A stretch of 64,000 bases of DNA from Solirubrobacterales bacterium (lineage in GTDB: Bacteria; Actinomycetota; Thermoleophilia; Solirubrobacterales; 70-9). Of the stretch, positions 58,866 through 64,000 are shown one piece after another. The position numbers and the translations under genes are program-made. Within the stretch, counting starts at the first letter, position 1. Each line of letters begins with the position of its first letter. The stretch lies in NCBI GenBank assembly GCA_035573435.1, contig DATMZR010000012.1:186001-250000 (forward strand). The letters are read 5' to 3'. Under the pieces are notes generated by a model. That model was not told the DNA's origin, did not search any database, and worked only from the letters and a program-made list of their open reading frames with translations.

Positions 58866-60014
58866 CTATCTCTTCAGGAAACGGGCCCAGGTGCTTCGCA
58901 GGCCCAATTGCGCCGCGAGCTCCGGGCCCGAGACCCGTGAGCTGCGACGAGAGCCGACCACGCGCGCCCTGACTATGCGCGCGGAATCACCGCGCTCCAG
59001 CACCTTGATCTTGCGCAACCTGCCGGAGAACAGCCCGGAGAGCCGCGACTCGATCTCATTCTGCGAGTAGCGCGCCCTCCACCGGTGAAAGGGCGACGCT
59101 ACGTCGTATGGGTCTCGAACACTTTTCAGATAGCCGACGGGGTTCGCCCCGGGAAAGCCGTACTGGACGCTCTCGGTTTGGCCTCCGGAGGTCGAGAAGA
59201 AGTAGGTCGTCGCGATCCGCTTGCGGTACCGCACCACCTTTCCGCGCGTGCGCCCTGCCGCCCTGTTGGTTCTTTTGGTCTCTGAACTCTTGCCGCCGTA
59301 CACCTGGCTCCGCACATCGTCGTAGACGTCGAACTCACCTCTGGTGGCGGTGGCCAGGACGTAGGAGCGTGCAGCAACCGCCTGCGCTCGGAGGGCCGCC
59401 CGAGGCCAGCTGGACGGCATCTCGTTCGGCACCACCCCCCTTGTGTACCCCTCCAGCCCGACGGCGTTGATCACGAGCAGGTGGTCGCCCGACGCGGTCG
59501 CCCCCAGCTTGCCTCGATAGACCCCTTTTCCGGCGATCCGAATCGTGCCCCCGCCACTGGCTGTGCCGGTATCGCCGCAATTCGCGAGCCTGCGTCCACG
59601 CGCACCGCGCAAGGTCACGTCCGAGCCGGATTCCTCGAAGCGGTAGCTGTGACGCCGGCGAAGCCGTTCGCCGCAGGCCCGCTTGGCCTTCCTGAAGCCC
59701 ACTGAATCCGATCCCGAGCTGAGCAGCACCCTGATCGTCTGGTCGCCGGCGCTGCCGATGCGCGTGTGCGCGTAGTAGTGGTGAAGGATCCTCCGGTACC
59801 CGCGGCCGTGCTCAGCGAGGCCGTAGGCGCCGTACTGGCTCATGCCGACACCGTGGCCCCAACCGTGCCCCTTCACCAGCCATCTGGCACCACTCGCGCC
59901 CGCGGGCCAGGCCAAAGCGGCCAAGGCCACCACGCAGGCCGCGAGCGCGCCTGCTGCGCTTGTCTTTCGCTTTGCCGGCATCCCGTATGCGACCCGCAAG
60001 AACTTGGGCGCCAT
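58866..60014 (-). CDS. SpoIID/LytB-domain protein
   Basis: A 382-residue exported protein (hydrophobic leader about 20-43). The SpoIID domain shows VKGHGWGHGVGMSQYGAYGLAEHG near the N-terminus of the mature protein, GLEGYTRGVVPNEMPSSWPRAALRAQAVAARSYVLA with the catalytic Glu in the NEMP segment, and FFSTSGGQTESVQ. SpoIID cleaves denuded glycan strands during spore engulfment in Bacillus, but many non-sporulating bacteria have relatives of unknown role. The order of the GHGWGHG motif (in front of the core) is permuted relative to Bacillus SpoIID. A second start at 59981 is possible. Divergent from the aldehyde dehydrogenase. Confidence 0.88.
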   Translation of the reverse strand: MAPKFLRVAYGMPAKRKTSAAGALAACVVALAALAWPAGASGARWLVKGHGWGHGVGMSQYGAYGLAEHGRGYRRILHHYYAHTRIGSAGDQTIRVLLSSGSDSVGFRKAKRACGERLRRRHSYRFEESGSDVTLRGARGRRLANCGDTGTASGGGTIRIAGKGVYRGKLGATASGDHLLVINAVGLEGYTRGVVPNEMPSSWPRAALRAQAVAARSYVLATATRGEFDVYDDVRSQVYGGKSSETKRTNRAAGRTRGKVVRYRKRIATTYFFSTSGGQTESVQYGFPGANPVGYLKSVRDPYDVASPFHRWRARYSQNEIESRLSGLFSGRLRKIKVLERGDSARIVRARVVGSRRSSRVSGPELAAQLGLRSTWARFLKR

Positions 60015-60126
60015 GTCGCGCTTCGAGCGGCGGCGGGAATTCCCTTCCGTCTCGTACGCTGCGGGTATGTCCTTTCATCGTCGAAATGCACGGAGGGCAT
60101 GAGGGGCGCGTGATCGGAGGTTGGAC

Positions 60127-61593
60127 ATGAGCATTGCCACGCAGGAGCAGACGGTCGTGGATCGGGTCGAAAAGCGCCTGTACGTCGGCGGCGCCTGGCG
60201 GGACGCGAGCGAGGGCGGCACGCTCACGGTGGAGGACCCGGCAACCGGGGAGGCGCTGTGCGAGATCGCCGACGCCACACCAGGCGACGCCACCGCGGCG
60301 CTCGATGCGGCCGTGGCGAGCCAGGCCGAGTGGGCCGCCACTGCCCCCAATCAGCGCGGGGAGATCCTCTGGCGGGCCTTCGAGGTCCTCAACCAGCGCG
60401 CCGACGATCTGGCGCTGCTGATGACCCTGGAGATGGGCAAGGCGGTCGCCGAGTCGAAGGCCGAGATCGCCTACGCGGCCGAGTTCTTCCGCTGGTTCTC
60501 GGGCGAGGCGCTGCGGATCGACGGCAACTACAAGGTGGCGAGCAACGCGGCCAGCCGGGTGCTGGTGATGCGTCAGCCGGTCGGTCCCTCCTTCTTCATC
60601 ACCCCGTGGAACTTCCCCATGGCGATGGGAACGCGGAAGATCGGCCCCGCGATCGCCGCCGGCTGCACGATGGTGTGGAAGCCGGCCCAGCAGACGCCGC
60701 TGTCGGCGTTCGCCCTCGCTCAGGTGCTGGAGGAGTGCGGCCTTCCAGGCGGAGTCTTGAACGTCATCACAAGCTCCTCGTCGAGCGCAGTCGCCCAGCC
60801 GGTGATCGCCGATCCCCGATTGCGAAAGCTCTCCTTCACCGGGTCGACGGAGGTCGGCCGCAAGCTGATCGCCCAGGCGGCGGACAACGTCCTCAACGTC
60901 TCCATGGAGCTGGGAGGGAACGCCCCGTTCCTGATCTTCGACGACGCCGACCTGGACGCGGCTGTCGAGGGAGCGATGATCGCCAAGATGCGGAACATCG
61001 GCGAGGCCTGCACCTCGGCCAACCGCTTCCACGTCGCCGGCCCGGTGGCGGACGAGTTCGCGTCCAGGCTCGCGGACCGCATGGGCTCGCTGAAGGTCGG
61101 CCGCGGCACCGAGGAGGGCGTCGACGTCGGCCCGCTGATCGACGACGACCAACGCTCGAAGGTGTCCGACCTGGTCGACGACGCCGTCGCCAGGGGCGCC
61201 ACGGCGGTCGTCGGCGGGGCCAGGGTCGACGGGGCGGGCTACTTCTTCGAGCCCACGGTGCTCGGTGGCGTGACCCCCGATGCCCGCGTGCTAAGGGAGG
61301 AGATCTTCGGGCCGGTGGCACCGATCGCCTCGTTCTCGTCCGAGGAGGAGGCGATCGCGGCCGCCAACGACACCGAGTACGGGCTCGTCGCCTACGTCTT
61401 CACCCGCGACCTCAAGCGGGCGCTCCGCGTCTGCGAGGGCCTGGAGACCGGGATGATCGGCCTCAATCAGGGCATGGTCTCCAACGCCGGCGCGCCGTTC
61501 GGCGGCGTCAAGCAGTCCGGCATCGGCCGCGAGGGCGGCAACGAGGGGATCGACGAGTACCTGGAGACGAAGTACGTCGCGGTCAACCTCTGA
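60127..61593 (+). CDS. NAD(P)-dependent succinate-semialdehyde dehydrogenase-type aldehyde dehydrogenase
   Basis: A 488-residue ALDH of the GabD subgroup. Conserved parts: TPWNFPMAMGTRKIGPAIAAGCTMVWKPA, KLSFTGSTEVGRKLI, MELGGNAPFLIFDDADLD with the base Glu, and GEACTSANRFHV with the catalytic Cys (EACTS instead of the usual QTCVC). The C-terminus FGGVKQSGIGREGGNEGIDEYLETKYV is typical. GabD oxidises succinate semialdehyde to succinate in 4-aminobutyrate breakdown. ATG 60127 has GGAGG six bases upstream; TTG 60121 is an alternative. Confidence 0.9.
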   Translation: MSIATQEQTVVDRVEKRLYVGGAWRDASEGGTLTVEDPATGEALCEIADATPGDATAALDAAVASQAEWAATAPNQRGEILWRAFEVLNQRADDLALLMTLEMGKAVAESKAEIAYAAEFFRWFSGEALRIDGNYKVASNAASRVLVMRQPVGPSFFITPWNFPMAMGTRKIGPAIAAGCTMVWKPAQQTPLSAFALAQVLEECGLPGGVLNVITSSSSSAVAQPVIADPRLRKLSFTGSTEVGRKLIAQAADNVLNVSMELGGNAPFLIFDDADLDAAVEGAMIAKMRNIGEACTSANRFHVAGPVADEFASRLADRMGSLKVGRGTEEGVDVGPLIDDDQRSKVSDLVDDAVARGATAVVGGARVDGAGYFFEPTVLGGVTPDARVLREEIFGPVAPIASFSSEEEAIAAANDTEYGLVAYVFTRDLKRALRVCEGLETGMIGLNQGMVSNAGAPFGGVKQSGIGREGGNEGIDEYLETKYVAVNL

Positions 61594-61606
61594 GCGGGAG
61601 CACACG

Positions 61607-62182
61607 ATGAGACCAGGCGACGACGATCGCGCCGAACGCGTGCGTAGCGCCGCCGCCGAGGAGGCTCCCAAGCACAGGCGACTGTTGCGCTCGCCCCGTG
61701 ACGGCCGCGTGCTGAGCGCGCTGATGCTTCCGTTCGTGATGTTGCGTCCACCTTCCGGGTACGGAGTGCTGACCACGACTGGGCGCCGGACCGGGAAGGT
61801 CCGCCGCAAGTGCATTCGAGTGACCCAGCGCGGTGACCGCGCCTACATCGTCCAGCTGCGCCCGCCCGACTTGGCGAGGAACCGTCCGACGGCCGTGGCG
61901 GCGTGGGTCTGGAACATTCGCGCCCAGCCGCGGGTGTCATTGCTGATTCGCGGCGGCACGTTCGCCGGCACCGCGCACGAGCTGGACGATCCGGCGGAGC
62001 TGGAGCAGGCGCGCGAGGCGATCTGCGAAACGGTGAACCTGTCCGACTACGGCGAGTGCGCCCTGCACCTGCGCGGCCGGCCGACGCGAGAGAAGATCAA
62101 GGAGCTTCACCGCTACTGGTTCGACACAGGGATCCCGATTGTGGTCGAACTGCAGGAAGCAACCTCGCCGGCACAGGGGTAG
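61607..62182 (+). CDS. Ddn-like deazaflavin (F420)-dependent nitroreductase family protein
   Basis: A 191-residue protein with the split-beta-barrel pattern of the Mycobacterium Ddn family: PSGYGVLTTTGRRTGKVRRKCIRVTQRGDRAYIVQL for the F420 site, followed by WVWNIRAQPRVSLLIRGGTFAGTA. Family members use reduced F420 to reduce nitro compounds or quinones, although some have lost the cofactor. It lies 13 bases after the aldehyde dehydrogenase gene. Confidence 0.85.
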   Translation: MRPGDDDRAERVRSAAAEEAPKHRRLLRSPRDGRVLSALMLPFVMLRPPSGYGVLTTTGRRTGKVRRKCIRVTQRGDRAYIVQLRPPDLARNRPTAVAAWVWNIRAQPRVSLLIRGGTFAGTAHELDDPAELEQAREAICETVNLSDYGECALHLRGRPTREKIKELHRYWFDTGIPIVVELQEATSPAQG

Positions 62183-62210
62183 TTGCCGGCGTAGTCGTCA
62201 AGATGGGGGC

Positions 62211-62822
62211 ATGCCGAGAACGCATCCTTCAGATCGCTGGATCCGCGCTCGGCGCGGGGGCGAGACCGTGATCGACTCTCGCCGGGCGCAGCTGGTCTGG
62301 CGCGACCGGCCCTATCCGTCCTTCGCCTTCCCGGCCACGGACGTCCACGGCGTGGAATCGACGCCGCTTGATGACGTACCGGGCCACGTCGGCGTCGCCT
62401 GGGACGCCGTCGACGAGTGGCTCGAGGACGACGAACCGTTGCTCGCCCACGCGCGCGATCCGTTCGCACGCATCGATGTCCGCCGCTCCTCACGCCACGT
62501 GGTGATCGAGCACGAGGGTGAGGTGATCGCGGACTCGCGCGCGCCTCTGCTTCTGTACGAGACCGGCCTCCCGGTCCGCTACTACGTCCCAGCCGAGGAT
62601 GTCCGCAACCTCGAGCCCAGTTCGACCCGAACCCGGTGCGCCTACAAGGGAGAGGCCGAGCACCTGTCCCACAACGGCACCGACGTCGCCTGGGTGTACC
62701 GCGATCCTGTCTTCGACGCGCCGCCGATCAAGGACCGGATCGGCTTCTATTCGGAGCGCGTGGACCTGACGGTCGACGACGAGCAACAGGAGCGCCCGCG
62801 GACTCCGTGGGCCGACTCCTAG
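62211..62822 (+). CDS. DUF427 protein
   Basis: A 203-residue protein with the DUF427 pattern: SSRHVVIEHEGEVIADSRAPLLLYETGLPVRYYVPAEDV, TRTRCAYKGEAEHLS and VAWVYRDPVFDAPPIKDRIGFYSERVDLTV. Residues 10-80 repeat a weaker version of the same half-domain, as in two-copy DUF427 proteins. The family fold is a small beta-barrel; function is unknown. ATG 62211 is 28 bases after the Ddn-like stop. Confidence 0.85.
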   Translation: MPRTHPSDRWIRARRGGETVIDSRRAQLVWRDRPYPSFAFPATDVHGVESTPLDDVPGHVGVAWDAVDEWLEDDEPLLAHARDPFARIDVRRSSRHVVIEHEGEVIADSRAPLLLYETGLPVRYYVPAEDVRNLEPSSTRTRCAYKGEAEHLSHNGTDVAWVYRDPVFDAPPIKDRIGFYSERVDLTVDDEQQERPRTPWADS

Positions 62823-62836
62823 CGGCGCGGGCATCC

Positions 62837-63217
62837 ATGGCGGTCGACCTGGTTATCGATATCGAGAACAGCCCTGGGGCGCTGGCGCAGGTGGCGGCCG
62901 CGATCAGCGATGCGGGTGTGAACATCGCCGCCGCAACCTGCGTCGGGCCAGGCGAGCGGGCCGAGCTTCACATCCTCGTCCCGCATTCCGAGGCCGTCAA
63001 GCACGCGTTGGCAATCTCTCATGTAGGGGTCACGCGCGAGCGCGAGGTGGTCGTGGTCGACGTCGAGGACCGCCCCGGCGTGCTGGCGGACCTGACTCGC
63101 AAGATCGCCCGGGCCGGAGTCAACCTGGATCTCGTGTATGTCGCCACCCGGAATCGCGTGGTGTTCGGGGCGGCCGACCTCGCTGCGCTCCAGGCCGCGC
63201 TCGATGCGGCGAGCTGA
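62837..63217 (+). CDS. double ACT-domain protein
   Basis: A 126-residue protein of two ACT-like half repeats. Each begins with a DIENSPGALAQVAAAISDAGVNIA or DVEDRPGVLADLTRKIARAGVNLD segment, in which the Gly-x-Leu helix start and the 'GVNI/GVNL' strand are diagnostic. ACT domains bind amino acids and regulate metabolic enzymes; no enzyme domain is attached. It lies nine bases ahead of the creatininase-family gene, suggesting that a metabolite of that pathway may be sensed. Confidence 0.85.
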   Translation: MAVDLVIDIENSPGALAQVAAAISDAGVNIAAATCVGPGERAELHILVPHSEAVKHALAISHVGVTREREVVVVDVEDRPGVLADLTRKIARAGVNLDLVYVATRNRVVFGAADLAALQAALDAAS

Positions 63218-63226
63218 CGTCGCCCC

Positions 63227-63973
63227 ATGGCCGCCCTCGAGCTCGACAAGCTGACCTGGCCTGAGGTCCAGGCGGAACTCAGGGGAGGGCGCGAAACGGT
63301 GGTGGTCGCCTTCGGCGCCACCGAGCAGCATGCCCATCACATGCCGCTGGCCACCGACGCGCTGATCGGCGATCACTTCGCTCGTCTGCTCGCCGATCGC
63401 CTCGACGCCTTTGTCGCGCCGACGGTGCGGGTCGGCTGCTCGAGCCACCACCTGGCGTTTCCCGGAACGCTTTCGATCGGCGACGAGACATTCCACGCGA
63501 TCGTCGCCGACCTCGTCTCCTCATTGGTGGGCGCGGGGTTCGCCCGGATCGTGCTGGTGCCCACCCACGGCGGCAACTTCGGCCCGCTGGCCGCTGCGGT
63601 CGAGAAGCTGCCGGACTCGCACCGCCGGCAGGTCGTCGCGCTCACGGACCTGAGCGTGTTCATTCAGGTGGCGCAGCTCGGCGAGCGGGAGTTCGAGGTG
63701 CCGATGGCCGAGGGTGGCCTGCACGCCGGCGAATGGGAGACGTCCATGCTGCTGGCGATCCATCCCGACCTGGTCCACATGGACCGCGCCGAGGCCGGCT
63801 ACGTCGGCGATCCGCAGGAAGCCATCGCAGGCCTGTTCGGGAGCGGGGTCGACTCGCTGTCGCAAACCGGCGCAATCGGGGATCCGCGGCGGGCCAACGC
63901 CGAACACGGCCGCCGCTACTGGGAGGCCGTCCTGGACCTGGCCATGGAGTTGATCGAGGCGGAAAGCGCCTAG
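63227..63973 (+). CDS. creatininase-family amidohydrolase
   Basis: A 248-residue zinc amidohydrolase. The metal site shows GATEQHAHHMPLATDAL (Glu33, His35, Asp44), HGGNFG and HAGEWETSMLLAI with the conserved Glu. The family includes creatininase, dapE-like formamide hydrolases and MftE of mycofactocin synthesis. The usual PxG turn before TEQ reads AFGA, and the first His after Gln (QHGPHLP in most) is QHAHHMP. No mycofactocin genes are seen in this window. The last 27 bases of the window after its stop hold nothing I recognise. Confidence 0.88.
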   Translation: MAALELDKLTWPEVQAELRGGRETVVVAFGATEQHAHHMPLATDALIGDHFARLLADRLDAFVAPTVRVGCSSHHLAFPGTLSIGDETFHAIVADLVSSLVGAGFARIVLVPTHGGNFGPLAAAVEKLPDSHRRQVVALTDLSVFIQVAQLGEREFEVPMAEGGLHAGEWETSMLLAIHPDLVHMDRAEAGYVGDPQEAIAGLFGSGVDSLSQTGAIGDPRRANAEHGRRYWEAVLDLAMELIEAESA

Positions 63974-64000
63974 GTCAGCGGCCGCTAGTCGTGCGGGCGC

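Overview
The window is one stretch of high-GC chromosomal DNA. It looks like a member of the Actinomycetota, most likely the class Thermoleophilia (Solirubrobacterales-like). The reasons are the very GC-rich, densely packed genes with many GTG/TTG starts and 4-base start/stop overlaps, together with a deazaflavin (F420)-type nitroreductase, a DUF1385 protein, a GerW-like and a SpoIID-like protein, and a c-di-AMP riboswitch of actinobacterial style in front of a cell-wall hydrolase. The placement is inferred from gene content only.

Layout. 1-1.5 kb: end of a secreted protein. 1.5-8.0 kb: six minus-strand genes that read as one unit (response regulator, histidine kinase, HtrA lipoprotein protease, inositol-monophosphatase-like enzyme, TreT-like and OtsA-like trehalose enzymes). 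8.0-10 kb: a membrane protein with a degenerate M28 peptidase domain and a small FlgM-like protein. 10-17.8 kb: ThiL, penicillin-binding protein, MscS channel, HAD hydrolase, CPBP protease, L,D-transpeptidase, orotate phosphoribosyltransferase and a lipoprotein. 17.8-21.3 kb: a TetR/cytochrome P450 pair with a visible operator, then a tRNA-Arg locus with two extra copies of the tRNA 3' end, a small gene islet and a broken adenylate cyclase.

21-30.7 kb: a metallo-beta-lactamase-fold protein with a class III alcohol dehydrogenase, MsrA, an SDR and a methylmalonate-semialdehyde-type dehydrogenase, an unknown protein, GalT, a slipin/NfeD pair and a TlpA-like lipoprotein. 30.8-35 kb: a DEAD/DEAH helicase with an acidic insertion, a STAS protein, a three-repeat secreted protein and a GerW-like protein. 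35-42.8 kb: a nine-gene minus-strand block joining cytochrome c maturation (CcmABCD) to early heme synthesis (HemA, HemC, CobA-HemD), followed by a SAM hydrolase and a biotin ligase. 42.9-52.9 kb: cupredoxin, aldehyde dehydrogenase, RarA, M20 peptidase, DUF1385, a short FtsH, methylmalonyl-CoA epimerase, a methyltransferase and a BtrH-like protein. 53-64 kb: an FG-GAP/RTX surface protein, PAP2 phosphatase, YchF, the c-di-AMP riboswitch with an M23 peptidase, a lipocalin-like protein, SpoIID, a succinate-semialdehyde-type dehydrogenase, a Ddn-type protein, DUF427, a double-ACT protein and a creatininase-family amidohydrolase.

Most of the window is housekeeping and envelope/stress biology. The only clearly accessory stretch is 19.77-21.26 kb around the tRNA-Arg gene. 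The points most worth following are the nested tRNA fragments there, the riboswitch-M23 pair, the galT reading frame that lacks an ordinary start codon and lies in frame with the upstream slipin stop, the catalytically degenerate M28 protein, and the two-component/HtrA/trehalose gene run. No CRISPR array, transposase, integrase or prophage structural gene was seen.
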